This document shows, in pieces, positions 17,411 to 26,314 of a stretch of 52,710 nucleotides of DNA. The stretch lies in the NCBI RefSeq assembly GCF_002741075.1, contig NZ_CP016446.1, forward strand, positions 1 through 52,710, given 5' to 3'. The position numbers and the translations under genes were made by a program. Source of the DNA: Pseudomonas putida (GTDB lineage Bacteria; Pseudomonadota; Gammaproteobacteria; Pseudomonadales; Pseudomonadaceae). The notes under the pieces are model-generated. The model was not told the origin of the DNA. It saw only the letters and a program-made list of their open reading frames with translations, and did not search any database. Each line of letters starts with the position of its first letter. The first letter of the stretch is position 1.

Positions 17411-20377
17411 ATGCCGCGTCGCTTGATCCTCTCGGCCACGGAGCGGGACACCCTGCTTGCGTTGCCGGAAAGCCAGGATGACCTGATCCGCTACTACACC
17501 TTCAACGATTCCGACCTGTCGCTGATCCGTCAGCGGCGCGGCGACGCCAACCGCCTGGGCTTCGCGGTGCAGCTCTGCCTGCTGCGCTACCCCGGCTATG
17601 CGCTGGGCACCGACAGCGAGCTGCCCGAGCCGGTCATCCTGTGGGTGGCCAAGCAGGTTCAGGCCGAGCCGGCGAGCTGGGCGAAGTACGGCGAGCGGGA
17701 CGTGACTCGCCGCGAGCACGCCCAGGAACTGCGCACCTACCTGCAACTGGCTCCATTCGGCCTGTCGGACTTCCGCGTCCTGGTGCGCGAATTGACCGAG
17801 CTGGCCCAGCAAACCGACAAGAGCTTGCTGCTGGCCGGTCAGGCGCTGGAGAGCCTGCGGCAGAAGCGGCGCATCCTGCCGGCGCTGAGCGTGATCGACC
17901 GGGCCTGCTCGGAGGCCATTGCGCGGGCCAATCGGCGGGTCTACCGCGCCCTGGTCGAACCACTCACGGACTCGCATCGGGCCAAGCTGGACGAGCTGTT
18001 GAAGCTCAAGGCCGGCAGCAGCATCACCTGGTTGACCTGGCTGCGACAGGCACCGCTGAAACCCAACTCCCGGCACATGCTTGAACACATCGAGCGGCTG
18101 AAGACATTTCAGCTGGTGGACTTGCCCGAAGGCCTGGGCCGGCACATCCACCAGAACCGCCTGCTCAAGCTGGCCCGCGAGGGTGGGCAGATGACGCCCA
18201 AAGACCTCGGCAAGTTCGAGCCGCAGCGACGTTACGCGACCCTGGCCGCCGTGGTGCTGGAGAGCACCGCGACCGTGATTGATGAACTGGTCGATTTGCA
18301 TGACCGTATCCTGGTCAAGCTGTTCAGCAGCGCGAAGCACAAGCATCAGCAGCAGTTCCAGAAGCAGGGCAAGGCGATCAACGACAAGGTGCGCCTGTAC
18401 TCAAAAATCGGCCAGGCTCTGCTGGAAGCCAAGGAAAGCGGCAGCGATCCCTACGCGGCCATCGAGGCGGTGATTCCCTGGGATGAGTTCACCGAGAGCG
18501 TCAGCGAGGCCGAGCTGCTGGCCCGGCCGGAGGGCTTCGATCATCTGCACCTGGTCGGCGAGAACTTCGCCACCCTGCGCCGCTACACGCCGGCCCTGCT
18601 GGAGGTACTGGAACTGCGCGCCGCACCGGCCGCGCAAGGCGTGCTGGCAGCCGTGCAGACCCTGCGCGAGATGAACGCCGACAACTTGCGCAAGGTGCCG
18701 GCCGATGCGCTCACAGACTTCATCAAGCCGCGCTGGAAGCCGCTGGTGATCACCCCGGAAGGCCTCGACCGGCGCTTCTACGAAATCTGCGCCCTGTCCG
18801 AACTGAAAAATGCCCTGCGCTCCGGCGACATCTGGGTCAAAGGCTCGCGGCAGTTCCGCGACTTCGACGACTATCTGCTGCCGGCAGAGAAGTTCGCCGC
18901 GCTCAAGCACGAGCAGGCCCTGCCCCTGGCGATCAACCCGAACAGCGACCAGTACCTGGAAGAGCGTTTACAGCTGCTGGACGAGCAGTTGGCCATCGTC
19001 ACCCGCCTGGCCAAGGACAACGAGTTGCCCGATGCCATCCTCACCGAGTCCGGGCTGAAGATCACCCCACTGGATTCTGCGGTGCCGGATCGGGCGCAGG
19101 CGCTGATCGACCAGACCAGCCAGTTGCTGCCGCGCATCAAGATCACCGAACTGCTGATGGACGTGGACGACTGGACGGGCTTCAGCCGCCACTTCACCCA
19201 CCTGAAGGACGGTGCCGAGACCAAAGACCGGACGTTGCTGCTGTCCGCAATCCTCGGTGATGCGATCAACCTCGGGCTGACCAAGATGGCCGAGTCGAGC
19301 CCCGGCCTGACCTACGCCAAGCTGTCCTGGCTGCAAGCCTGGCACATCCGCGACGAAACCTACTCGGCGGCCCTGGCCGAGCTGGTCAACCACCAGTACC
19401 ACCATGCCTTCGCCGCCCACTGGGGCGACGGCACCACCTCATCCTCCGATGGCCAGCGCTTCCGCGCAGGCGGCCGGGGCGAAAGCACCGGGCACGTCAA
19501 CCCGAAGTACGGCAGCGAGCCGGGACGGCTGTTCTACACCCACATCTCCGACCAGTACGCGCCGTTCAGCACCCGCGTGGTGAATGTCGGCGTGCGCGAT
19601 TCCACCTATGTGCTCGACGGCTTGCTGTACCACGAGTCCGATCTACGGATCGAGGAGCACTACACCGACACGGCCGGCTTCACCGATCACGTCTTTGCCC
19701 TGATGCACCTGCTGGGCTTCCGCTTCGCGCCACGCATCCGCGACCTCGGCGAAACCAAACTGTACGTGCCGCAGGTCGTGCAGGCCTACCCGACGCTGCG
19801 CCCGCTGATCGGCGGCACCCTGAACATCAAGCACGTCCGCGCCCATTGGGACGACATCCTGCGCCTGGCCAGCTCGATCAAGCAGGGCACGGTCACCGCC
19901 TCGCTGATGCTGCGCAAGCTCGGCAGCTATCCGCGCCAGAACGGCCTGGCCGTGGCCCTGCGCGAGCTGGGCCGGATCGAGCGCACGCTGTTCATCCTCG
20001 ACTGGTTGCAGAGCGTCGAGCTGCGCCGCCGCGTGCATGCCGGATTGAACAAGGGGGAAGCGCGCAACTCCCTGGCCAGGGCGGTGTTCTTCAACCGCCT
20101 CGGTGAGATCAGGGATCGGAGCTTCGAGCAGCAGCGCTATCGGGCCAGCGGCCTCAACCTGGTGACGGCGGCCATCGTGCTGTGGAACACGGTGTACCTG
20201 GAGCGCGCCACCCAGGCGATGGGCGACACGGGCAAGCCGGTAGACGGCGAGCTGCTGCAATACCTGTCGCCGCTGGGCTGGGAGCACATCAACCTGACTG
20301 GCGATTACGTCTGGCGGCAGAGCCGCAGGCTGGAAGACGGTAAGTTCCGCCCGCTACGAATGCCCGGAAAACCTTAG
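17411..20377 (+). CDS. tnpA: Tn3-family transposase TnpA (Tn501/Tn1721 type), intact
   Basis: 988 residues, the full length for the Tn21 subfamily. The N-terminal part binds the 38-bp terminal repeats; the C-terminal DDE catalytic domain includes [24 protein letters not shown] and the conserved [20 protein letters not shown] and [15 protein letters not shown] blocks. It ends [16 protein letters not shown] inside the right terminal repeat. As the only intact transposase of its family here, it must have moved the whole 15.7-kb unit, including its unlike left end. Confidence 0.95.
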   Translation: MPRRLILSATERDTLLALPESQDDLIRYYTFNDSDLSLIRQRRGDANRLGFAVQLCLLRYPGYALGTDSELPEPVILWVAKQVQAEPASWAKYGERDVTRREHAQELRTYLQLAPFGLSDFRVLVRELTELAQQTDKSLLLAGQALESLRQKRRILPALSVIDRACSEAIARANRRVYRALVEPLTDSHRAKLDELLKLKAGSSITWLTWLRQAPLKPNSRHMLEHIERLKTFQLVDLPEGLGRHIHQNRLLKLAREGGQMTPKDLGKFEPQRRYATLAAVVLESTATVIDELVDLHDRILVKLFSSAKHKHQQQFQKQGKAINDKVRLYSKIGQALLEAKESGSDPYAAIEAVIPWDEFTESVSEAELLARPEGFDHLHLVGENFATLRRYTPALLEVLELRAAPAAQGVLAAVQTLREMNADNLRKVPADALTDFIKPRWKPLVITPEGLDRRFYEICALSELKNALRSGDIWVKGSRQFRDFDDYLLPAEKFAALKHEQALPLAINPNSDQYLEERLQLLDEQLAIVTRLAKDNELPDAILTESGLKITPLDSAVPDRAQALIDQTSQLLPRIKITELLMDVDDWTGFSRHFTHLKDGAETKDRTLLLSAILGDAINLGLTKMAESSPGLTYAKLSWLQAWHIRDETYSAALAELVNHQYHHAFAAHWGDGTTSSSDGQRFRAGGRGESTGHVNPKYGSEPGRLFYTHISDQYAPFSTRVVNVGVRDSTYVLDGLLYHESDLRIEEHYTDTAGFTDHVFALMHLLGFRFAPRIRDLGETKLYVPQVVQAYPTLRPLIGGTLNIKHVRAHWDDILRLASSIKQGTVTASLMLRKLGSYPRQNGLAVALRELGRIERTLFILDWLQSVELRRRVHAGLNKGEARNSLARAVFFNRLGEIRDRSFEQQRYRASGLNLVTAAIVLWNTVYLERATQAMGDTGKPVDGELLQYLSPLGWEHINLTGDYVWRQSRRLEDGKFRPLRMPGKP

Positions 20378-20410
20378 CGTACGATTTTTTCCGAATTCTG
20401 CGGGCTCCCC
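20373..20410. repeat. Right 38-bp terminal inverted repeat, Tn501/Tn1721 type
   Basis: Read inward it starts GGGGAGCCCGCAGAATTCGG and ends CGTACGCTAAG. Followed directly by CACAC (20,411-20,415), the right copy of the target duplication. Confidence 0.92.
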
Positions 20411-20586
20411 CACACCAGTCCAGCGCGGCGTTGCTCATAGTCAAACGGCTTGATGATCCCCGAAACGAACAGGGCCGACAGCAAGCCCTGCGCCATGCCG
20501 TAGTAGACCGTGCGGTCGTGGCTCATGCCGTCCGGGCAGTCATTCTTAGGAGGCAACGGTGCGAAGGGTGGCTGGTCGTCATACAT
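20411..20586 (-). pseudogene. 5' part of small gene split by the composite transposon
   Basis: Encodes MYDDQPPFAPLPPKNDC... with a hydrophobic middle (MAQGLLSALFVSGIIKPF) up to GLVW, after a TAGGAG ribosome site. It now runs into the transposon end and stops there. Its natural end is at 4620-4661, giving a 70-residue protein. Short Pro-rich N-terminus plus one hydrophobic segment; function unknown. It points toward oriV, away from kfrA. Confidence 0.85.
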
Positions 20587-20720
20587 GGCAGCAACTCCTA
20601 TGGAGGCGGGGCATTGAAGTATAGGAGGGTGGAATCGAACGGCTGCTGCGCTCTGGTGCGGTGGCTCGCCCGCCGCGCTGGAGCGGAGCCAACAAGGCCA
20701 ACTGGCCGCGTTAGGCTGTA
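20587..20720. other. Intergenic spacer
   Basis: Between the split gene and the kfrA promoter. I see no gene; its left edge holds the split gene's ribosome site and presumably its promoter. Confidence 0.5.
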
Positions 20721-20729
20721 TTGTATTTT

Positions 20730-20765
20730 GTAGTATGTTGTATAATACTACACGCTACAACATAC
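20730..20765. promoter_or_regulatory. kfrA promoter with overlapping palindromic operators
   Basis: A consensus -10 TATAAT (20,741-20,746) is buried in the palindrome GTAGTAT-8 bp-ATACTAC (20,730-20,751). A second inverted pair, GTATGTTGTA (20,733-20,742) and TACAACATAC (20,756-20,765), interlocks with it. This is a typical autorepression layout for KfrA. Confidence 0.75.
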
Positions 20766-20780
20766 AAAGGAGCACGCCCC

Positions 20781-21431
20781 ATGGCACTCACCAAGGAAAT
20801 GATCTGGAAGGCCGCCGACGAACTGGACGCTGACGGCACTAAGCCCACCCTGGCCAACGTGCGCAAGCGCCTGGGTGGCGTCGGCAGCTTTACGACCATT
20901 CAGGAGGCCATGAGCGAGTGGAAGAACCGCAAGCAGCAAGAGGCCCAGCCACTCATCGACCCACCACCACCTGCCCTGGCCCAGTTGCTGGAGAACTTCG
21001 GCGCCGATATCTGGAACCTGGCCCGTGTTGCTGCCGACCAGGCCCTGGACGGAAAGCGCCGAGTGATCGAAGAGAATGCCGCGCAGATCCGCGAGCAGGC
21101 CGAGGAAGCGATTGCCCTAGCTGATAGCATGGATGCAGAGCTGCACGACCTGCGCGCCAAGATCGCGGGCCTGGAGGAAACCGCAGCGCTGTACCGCGAG
21201 CTACAGGCCAACTATCACGCCCTGGAAGAACGTGCCGAGCTGGAGTTGAAGCACCAGAAGGACCACAGCGCCCAGGAGATCCACCGGGCTGTCACCAGGG
21301 CCAACGAAAAGGACTCCGAAGCTATCGAGGCACGCAAGAGCGAACGCCAGGCCCTGGACCGCGCAGCACGCGCCGAAGGTCAGGTAGAGGCTCTGGAAAA
21401 ACAGCTTGGCCTGGCTAAGAAGGGCAAGTAA
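20781..21431 (+). CDS. kfrA: KfrA-family plasmid DNA-binding protein
   Basis: 216 residues from MALTKEMIWKAADELDADG, behind AAGGAG. The N-terminal KfrA domain (about 1-75) has the helix-turn-helix segment KPTLANVRKRLGGVGSFTTIQEAMSEW. From about 85 to the end it is a long coiled coil rich in Ala, Glu, Arg and Lys (ALADSMDAELHDLRAKIAGL and on). KfrA proteins repress their own promoters and help plasmid stability, perhaps by forming fibre-like assemblies. The interlocked palindromes over its promoter support autoregulation. An upstream in-frame Met at 20,721 lies within the promoter and is rejected. Confidence 0.93.
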   Translation: MALTKEMIWKAADELDADGTKPTLANVRKRLGGVGSFTTIQEAMSEWKNRKQQEAQPLIDPPPPALAQLLENFGADIWNLARVAADQALDGKRRVIEENAAQIREQAEEAIALADSMDAELHDLRAKIAGLEETAALYRELQANYHALEERAELELKHQKDHSAQEIHRAVTRANEKDSEAIEARKSERQALDRAARAEGQVEALEKQLGLAKKGK

Positions 21432-21726
21432 CCCACAAACGAAAGGGAGATCAATCACATGGATAGCACTAATCTGGATTGGCTTTGCCGCGTGGCTGGC
21501 TTATCACGGCCCCATGCAAGAGACGGGCTTCGATTGGCTACTGTTCGCCTTTGTCGTAGTCATTCCCAAAGGCTTTCGGGGCGCTCTGTACGCCTCGACG
21601 GCGCCTCAAAACAGATTCAGCGAGGGTTACAGCGCCAAGGATAAGCGCCTGCCATTGTACTGGGTTTTAACCCTGCTCTTGTTCGCTATCAACCTGGGCC
21701 GAACCATCACCGACTTAATGAGTTGA
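21406..21726 (+). CDS. Small membrane protein, start codon uncertain
   Basis: The frame encodes two or three membrane segments (ITWIALIWIGFAAWLAYHG; FDWLLFAFVVVIPKGF; LPLYWVLTLLLFAINLG), a convincing protein. A good ribosome site GGGAG (21,446-21,450) precedes an ATG at 21,459, but that ATG is out of frame. The first usual in-frame start is a TTG at 21,406 inside kfrA. Near the ribosome site only ATC (21,454) and ATA (21,463) are in frame. Either TTG is used, or a rare start, or there is a one-base error. Function unknown. Confidence 0.55.
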   Translation: MAWLRRASNPQTKGRSITWIALIWIGFAAWLAYHGPMQETGFDWLLFAFVVVIPKGFRGALYASTAPQNRFSEGYSAKDKRLPLYWVLTLLLFAINLGRTITDLMS

Positions 21727-21745
21727 TCGGTATCAGCACTTCCCC

Positions 21746-21770
21746 AAGCCCGCGATGCGGGCTTTTTCTT
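21746..21770 (+). terminator. Intrinsic terminator, target of the group II intron
   Basis: AAGCCCGC-GAT-GCGGGCTTTTTCTT closes the kfrA operon. The intron begins three bases after its T-run. Confidence 0.9.
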
Positions 21771-21772
21771 GC

Positions 21773-23691
21773 GTGCGCCAGGCATGGCGCGTTGCGCGTT
21801 AGCGCAACTCGTTTGGCTGTGGTGGCCAAGCGGGTGACTTGGAGGTGAAAGTCCTCTACACACCCGGCAAGGGGAAGTGTTAGCCAGAGGCAAGGGTGTC
21901 GCGGGCGACTGCGAATCTGAAGGAAGCCCGAGGCAAAATGCTGGCCTGACGAACAGGAAGCGGATCAGGCGGCGTAGCGGGGTAAGACGGCGCAAATCGT
22001 CAAAGCCCAATACTTGCACGGAACGCTACGACGTAGATCCGACAGGCATAAGCAGGAAGGTCGCGCGAATTACCCTGGGAGATCTGCACGTTTGCCACGG
22101 TGCTACCGCGCGTCGAGAGGCGACGGGATGAGCGTGCAGAAGTCAGCCGAAGCCGTAATAAGTGGCGGTTAACCAAGCCACCAAGGGCCGAACAGGTTAT
22201 GCCGCCAGTAGGCGTCACTGTCTCGTGGGTAGCCGTAATGCAGAAATTTCCCGTCCAGGAAACTGTCACCCCGAGTCCCGGCCAGAAGCCGAGGATGATG
22301 CCTGACAGTGCAAAGGTGCCGACGACGTCATCGACGTGGACGAACGCGGAGCCGGACACGCTAATGGAGCGGGTGCTTGCACCGGCCAACCTCAGGCGTG
22401 CGTATAAACGTGTAGTCAGCAATAAGGGAGCGCCGGGTGCCGATGGCATGACGGTCGCCGACTTGGCGGGCTATGTGAACCAGTATTGGCCGATCCTCAA
22501 AGCCCGGCTGCATGCCGGTGAATACCATCCCCAAGCCGTGCGGGCGGTCGAAATCCCCAAACCGCAAGGCGGTAGCCGGCAACTGGGTATTCCCAGTGTC
22601 GTGGATCGCCTGATCCAGCAGGCTTTGCTACAACAACTTACGCCCCTCTTCGATCCGCTGTTCTCGGACTACAGCTACGGCTTTCGTCCGGGCAGAAGTG
22701 CTCACCAAGCCGTCGAGATGGCCCGTGCCCATGTGGCTTCGGGGCACCGGTGGTGCGTGGAAATCGATCTGGAGAAGTTCTTCGATCGGGTCAATCACGA
22801 CATCCTGATGGCGTGTATCGAACGCCGTATCGAAGACAAGAGTGTGCTCAGACTGATCCGTCGCTACCTTGAGGCCGGGGTCATGTTGGGCGGGATCGTC
22901 AGCCAACGGCAAGAGGGGACGCCGCAAGGCGGGCCACTTTCGCCGTTGTTATCGAATATCCTGCTCGATGAACTTGACCGCGAACTGGAGCGGCGGGGCC
23001 ATCGCTTCGTGCGCTATGCCGATGACGCGAACATGTATGTGCGCAGTTCTCGGGCTGGCGAACGGGTACTGGCCAGTGTCGAGCGCTTCCTGAAACAACG
23101 TTTGAAACTGACGGTGAATCAGAAGAAGAGTCGAGTCGCGAGAGCCTGGAAGTGTGACTACTTGGGCTATGGGATGAGCTGGCATCAGCAGCCAAGGCTG
23201 CGGGTGGCAACGATGAGCCTGGGTCGCCTGCGCGACCGGCTCGCAGGGCTGCTACGCGGTGCACGGGGTCGCAAGGTGATGAATACCATCGAGCGGATAA
23301 ACCCTGTACTACGAGGCTGGGCGGGTTACTTCAAGCTCAGCCAGAGCAAACGGCCACTTGAGGAGCTGGATGGCTGGATCAGGCACAAACTCCGCTGTGC
23401 CATCTGGCGCCAATGGAAGCAGCCCTCTACGAGGGCGCGCAACCTGATGCGTCTGGGCTTAAGCGAAGAGCGTGCCTGTAAATCGGCCTATAACGGCCGA
23501 GGCCCGTGGTGGAACTCGGGGGCGCCACATATGAATCAGGCGCTGCCGAAGAAGCTATGGGATCGACTCGGACTGGTCTCGATACTGGATACGATCAACC
23601 GGCTTAGCCGCATAGCTTGAACCGCCGTGTACGGAACCGTACGCACGGTGGTGTGAGAGGACGGCGGGTGTGAATCCGCCTCCTACTCGAT
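21773..23691 (+). mobile_element. Group II intron, probably class C
   Basis: Begins GTGCGCCAGGCATGG, the usual 5' end motif, and ends about CTCCTACTCGAT. Between them lies structured RNA sequence, a reverse transcriptase/maturase gene in domain IV, and a domain V-like hairpin straight after the stop codon (GCCGTGTACGG-AACC-GTACGCACGGT, about 23,619-23,653). It sits directly after an intrinsic terminator and in the same orientation, the known target of class C introns. Ends are assigned by motif and could shift by a few bases. Confidence 0.85.
22238..23620 (+). CDS. ltrA: Group II intron reverse transcriptase/maturase
   Basis: About 460 residues from Met 22,238; Met 22,298 is another possible start. 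Reverse transcriptase blocks are clear: KPQGGSRQLGIPSVVDRLIQQALL, YSYGFRPGRSAHQAV, CVEIDLEKFFDRVNHDIL, GTPQGGPLSPLLSNILLDELD, and the active site FVRYADDANMYV. A maturase (X/GIIM) domain follows with INPVLRGWAGYFKLS. There is no HNH endonuclease domain at the C-terminus, in line with class C. It promotes splicing and retrohoming to terminator-like targets. Confidence 0.93.
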   Translation: MQKFPVQETVTPSPGQKPRMMPDSAKVPTTSSTWTNAEPDTLMERVLAPANLRRAYKRVVSNKGAPGADGMTVADLAGYVNQYWPILKARLHAGEYHPQAVRAVEIPKPQGGSRQLGIPSVVDRLIQQALLQQLTPLFDPLFSDYSYGFRPGRSAHQAVEMARAHVASGHRWCVEIDLEKFFDRVNHDILMACIERRIEDKSVLRLIRRYLEAGVMLGGIVSQRQEGTPQGGPLSPLLSNILLDELDRELERRGHRFVRYADDANMYVRSSRAGERVLASVERFLKQRLKLTVNQKKSRVARAWKCDYLGYGMSWHQQPRLRVATMSLGRLRDRLAGLLRGARGRKVMNTIERINPVLRGWAGYFKLSQSKRPLEELDGWIRHKLRCAIWRQWKQPSTRARNLMRLGLSEERACKSAYNGRGPWWNSGAPHMNQALPKKLWDRLGLVSILDTINRLSRIA

Positions 23692-23918
23692 CTGCCGGCA
23701 GCCGCCCGCCACTCGCACCGGACAGACTCGGGCAAGCCTCGCTAGTCAGCCACACGCACCAGGCTCTACGAAGATTCAGGGATTCTTGGGGAGGGATTAC
23801 AGGAGGGCCAGAAATGGCGAAGCCCGCTGCACAGCAATGCAAAACGGGCTTCTAGTGCTCTGCGAAGGAGCGCATGCCCGCAGTATAACGACGCACCCCA
23901 GCGCGCTCAATTGCTCAA
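23692..23918. other. Intergenic region after the intron
   Basis: No convincing gene. It contains the intron's 3' exon and a loose hairpin (AAGCCCG ... CGGGCTT, about 23,820-23,852), perhaps an old terminator, then short direct repeats (TCAATTG twice) leading into the promoter. Confidence 0.5.
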
Positions 23919-23946
23919 TTGACATATGCTTGCCATATGCTAGGAT
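23919..23946 (+). promoter_or_regulatory. Promoter for DUF192-vapBC operon
   Basis: TTGACA (23,919-23,924), 16-bp spacer, TAGGAT (23,941-23,946). The spacer holds a direct repeat CATATGC-TTGC-CATATGC, a possible operator for the antitoxin. Confidence 0.7.
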
Positions 23947-23972
23947 TCTCTTGGAGATTGAAGGAGGTTCCG

Positions 23973-24398
23973 ATGCTCAACCGCTGCTTACCTGCGTTGC
24001 TTTTGGGGGCCGTGCTCACCACACCGGCTTATAGCGATGATTGCCGGTTGTCGTTCCAGAATGGCGCGACACTCGACCTACCCGTGGCCACCACCGAAGC
24101 CGCACAGGCGCAGGGCCTCGCCGGGCGGCCAGATCCAGGGCGAGGCATGCTGTTTCTCTGGACTACGCCGGCAGTGCGATTTGTGTGGATGAAGAACACC
24201 CCTGCCCCATTAGACGCGGCTTGGATCGGAGCAGATGGGGTTATCCAGAGCGTACAAGAGCTGGAGCCACACACAACCGCCAAGCATTCATCATTGCGGC
24301 CCGCCCTCGGCATTATCGAGGTGCCACGCGGCCAGCTTGCAAACCTGGGCATCGAGCGCGGCAGCACCATCACCGCCTCAACGTGTTTCAACTTGTAG
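23973..24398 (+). CDS. Exported DUF192 protein
   Basis: 141 residues from ATG 23,973 behind AAGGAGG. Signal peptide MLNRCLPALLLGAVLTTPAYS, then the DUF192 fold with its typical blocks: QAQGLAGRPDPGRGMLFLW, FVWMKNTPAPLDAAWIGADG, and LGIIEVPRGQLANLGIERG. The family is periplasmic or exported and of unknown activity. It lies 9 bp before the antitoxin gene, an uncommon partner for a toxin-antitoxin pair. Confidence 0.85.
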   Translation: MLNRCLPALLLGAVLTTPAYSDDCRLSFQNGATLDLPVATTEAAQAQGLAGRPDPGRGMLFLWTTPAVRFVWMKNTPAPLDAAWIGADGVIQSVQELEPHTTAKHSSLRPALGIIEVPRGQLANLGIERGSTITASTCFNL

Positions 24399-24407
24399 GA
24401 GGTTCCC

Positions 24408-24644
24408 ATGCGTACCGTTTCCATTTTCATGAACAGCCGAAACCAGGCGATCCGCATCCCTCGGGATATGGAGTACCAGGGCGTTTCCGAGCTGGAGATT
24501 ATCCGCGACGGCGAAACGCTGATCCTGCGCCCTGTGCGCCCCTCCTGGGCATCGTTGCGCGACGTGGCGGCCGCAGATCCTGACTTTCTGACCGAGCGAA
24601 AGGATGTGATCGAGGAAGACCGTTTCCTGGGTGACTTCACATGA
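24408..24644 (+). CDS. vapB: VapB-type antitoxin
   Basis: 78 residues. The N-terminal AbrB/MazE-like swapped-hairpin domain (SIFMNSRNQAIRIPRDMEYQG) binds DNA, and the acidic C-terminus (EEDRFLGDFT) would wrap and inhibit the toxin. Good ribosome site AGGAGG; its stop overlaps the toxin start (ATGA). It should neutralise the PIN toxin and repress the operon. Confidence 0.9.
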   Translation: MRTVSIFMNSRNQAIRIPRDMEYQGVSELEIIRDGETLILRPVRPSWASLRDVAAADPDFLTERKDVIEEDRFLGDFT

Positions 24645-25078
24645 GCAAAAAGACGTACATGCTCGATACGAACATCTGTTCGTTCATCATGCGCGAGCGC
24701 CCCGACGCGGTGCTGGCCAAGCTGGAACAGGCAGTCACTAATCAGCACCGGATTGTCGTTTCGGCCATCACCTACTCCGAAATGCGTTTCGGGGCCGCCA
24801 ACCCCAAGGCATCGCCCAAGGTTGCAGCGATGGTCGATGCCTTCATCCAGCGCCTGGACGCCATCCTGTCCTGGGACGCCGCCGCCGTAGATCAAACAAC
24901 GCAGATCCGCACCGCCCTCGCCCGCCTGGGTACGCCCATTGGCAACAACGATGCAGCGATAGCCGGCCATGCCCTGGCCGCTGGGTGTGTTCTGGTCACG
25001 AACAACACTCGCGAATTTGCTCGCGTTCCTGGCCTAGTCCTTGAGGACTGGACCCAACCCGCCATTACCAAGAGTTGA
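24641..25078 (+). CDS. vapC: VapC-type PIN-domain ribonuclease toxin
   Basis: 145 residues. PIN domain with its acidic active site: Asp in MLDTNICSFIM, Glu in TYSEMRFGA, Asp in GNNDAAIAGHAL and the late NNTREFARVPGL. VapC toxins cut initiator tRNA or rRNA and so stop translation. With VapB it forms a post-segregational killing module that stabilises the plasmid. Overlaps vapB by 4 bp. Confidence 0.93.
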   Translation: MSKKTYMLDTNICSFIMRERPDAVLAKLEQAVTNQHRIVVSAITYSEMRFGAANPKASPKVAAMVDAFIQRLDAILSWDAAAVDQTTQIRTALARLGTPIGNNDAAIAGHALAAGCVLVTNNTREFARVPGLVLEDWTQPAITKS

Positions 25079-25084
25079 TACGCC

Positions 25085-25246
25085 ATGACCGAACTGGAAC
25101 AAGCCATCATTGATTGCGCCCAACTGCACCTCACTCAGTTGAAAGGTGCGCTTACCCTGCCCAATGGCCCCGAACGTAGCGACGGCTTTACCTCAGCCTG
25201 GTGGCAGCTCACCGGCCTGGCCCAGCTTGCCGACCCGAGCACATGA
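25085..25246 (+). CDS. Unknown 53-aa protein
   Basis: ATG 25,085, product MTELEQAIIDCAQLHLTQLK followed by a short Trp-containing tail, 53 residues. It starts 6 bp after the vapC stop and its stop overlaps the next start (ATGA), so it looks like a true operon member. Probably one helix; no function known. Confidence 0.5.
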   Translation: MTELEQAIIDCAQLHLTQLKGALTLPNGPERSDGFTSAWWQLTGLAQLADPST

Positions 25247-25362
25247 ACCGCACTTACACCAAGCAACAGCACGCCTTGGCAGCGGTCGGCGCGATGTTTG
25301 ATGCGGTGGACGAGTGGAACAAGGTTATGGCCGAAGTGCGCCAGGTCGTCGGCGAAAACTGA
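25243..25362 (+). CDS. Unknown 39-aa protein
   Basis: ATG 25,243 overlaps the preceding TGA. The product MNRTYTKQQHALAAVGAMFD... is 39 residues and largely helical. It is supported only by the tight packing with its neighbours. Confidence 0.4.
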   Translation: MNRTYTKQQHALAAVGAMFDAVDEWNKVMAEVRQVVGEN

Positions 25363-25373
25363 GGGAGGCCGGT

Positions 25374-25634
25374 ATGCGAAACGAACAGGAGTTGATGCCT
25401 GGCCTGATCCTGCCGCCGAGCTATCAGGTTGTATTGCGCAGGCGCCTGGCCGAAGTGAACACCGCCACCAGCGCGGCGAATTGCTTGATTTCCCAGGCCC
25501 GCGCCGAGGGCATGGTGGAGGCCCTGGAATTGTTGAAAGCGCTGGAACAACAGCAGGTTGAGCGCCTGTATTTGTTGATCGAGCAGGCTGCCACAGCGCG
25601 CTTGCTGGAGCTGGAGCAGGGTGCCGGCGAGTGA
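25374..25634 (+). CDS. Unknown 86-aa helical protein
   Basis: Starts at ATG 25,374 behind GAGGGAGG, product MRNEQELMPGLILPPSYQVV... From residue 20 on it is almost entirely helical and Ala/Leu/Glu rich, probably a helical hairpin or coiled coil. Last gene before leader module 1; function unknown. Confidence 0.6.
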   Translation: MRNEQELMPGLILPPSYQVVLRRRLAEVNTATSAANCLISQARAEGMVEALELLKALEQQQVERLYLLIEQAATARLLELEQGAGE

Positions 25635-25661
25635 TCGCCCTGCCGTCATCCGAGGCATAGC

Positions 25662-26307
25662 GCGAGGCCTGCGGCCCGGGCTTTCGTGCTACGCATCGAG
25701 CCACAGCTACGCCGCGTCTCGCCCCTTCGGGCTTCAATCCCTCTCGCCTGCGCACCTGGCCCGCCAGGCGCTGCGCGCTCCGCTTGCCCTCCGGCCTGCC
25801 GGCCTGCGCGGCGGCCTGCTGGCCACCTTGCCGCCCCTGCGCGTCCTGGGTGTGCTCATCACCCTCCGGCTGGCCGCTATCAGCCCTAATCGCCTACCCT
25901 CCGCTGGGCCTATGCCGTCAAGGGGCTTTCGCGGCATATGCTCACTCCCTTCGGTCGCTCCGCTATTCCACGGTCCCCATGACGGCGGCCCAGCTCCGGG
26001 TAGTCGGGGCTTACCGCGACCAACCGAAGGCTGACGAGCAGATCCACCGGGGGAGATTCACGCTCCAGGGCAAAAGCGGGGCTGCACCCGCTTCGCGGGC
26101 GCGCTTTATGTTTACCTCCCGCTCCCACCTCGGCATCTAAGCAGCTCCGAAAAGCGCGCCGCGTCAAGTCAATTATTAGTCAAAGATTGTTTGACCAACA
26201 GTTGACGACAGCGCCCCGATTTGAGATACTAACCACGTCGAAGCAATACCGCCTCGACACCCCGGACACCAGCGGCAGCAACCGCTCCGGGGAATCTGCG
26301 AAGGAGA
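25662..26307 (+). repeat. Leader/promoter module, copy 1
   Basis: About 645 bp, near-identical to 28,828-29,477 and to 52,167-52,710 plus 1-17; I count roughly a dozen differences from copy 2. It has three parts: a GC-rich block with many Gly/Pro-like triplets, a segment rich in GTCAA/TTGAC motifs with a promoter, and a structured leader (hairpin CCGGA...AGCGG...CCGCT-CCGG) ending in a ribosome site. No copy carries a recognisable gene. It drives the DUF932 gene. Confidence 0.9.
26179..26230 (+). promoter_or_regulatory. Module 1 promoter and operator
   Basis: TTGACG (26,202-26,207), 17-bp spacer, GATACT (26,225-26,230). The palindrome GTCAAA-GATTG-TTTGAC (26,179-26,195) stands just upstream of the -35 and is a good repressor-site candidate. 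Confidence 0.75.
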
Positions 26308-26314
26308 TACAAAA

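Noticed and set aside
16724..18346. 540-aa open frame on the minus strand opposite tnpR and tnpA
   Set aside because: It is the mirror of two well-known genes, has no ribosome site or known motif, and reflects GC-rich third positions.
21459..21644. 61-aa gene starting at the ATG behind a good ribosome site
   Set aside because: The product is Arg/Ser-rich with no structure, while the overlapping frame encodes clear membrane helices; I list that frame instead.
25662..26307. Open frames of about 118 and 85 residues on either strand inside the repeated modules
   Set aside because: They persist in all copies because the DNA is nearly identical. They lack ribosome sites and look like translated GC-rich repeats; copy 3 truncates the front part. 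I treat the module as non-coding but cannot fully exclude a small protein.
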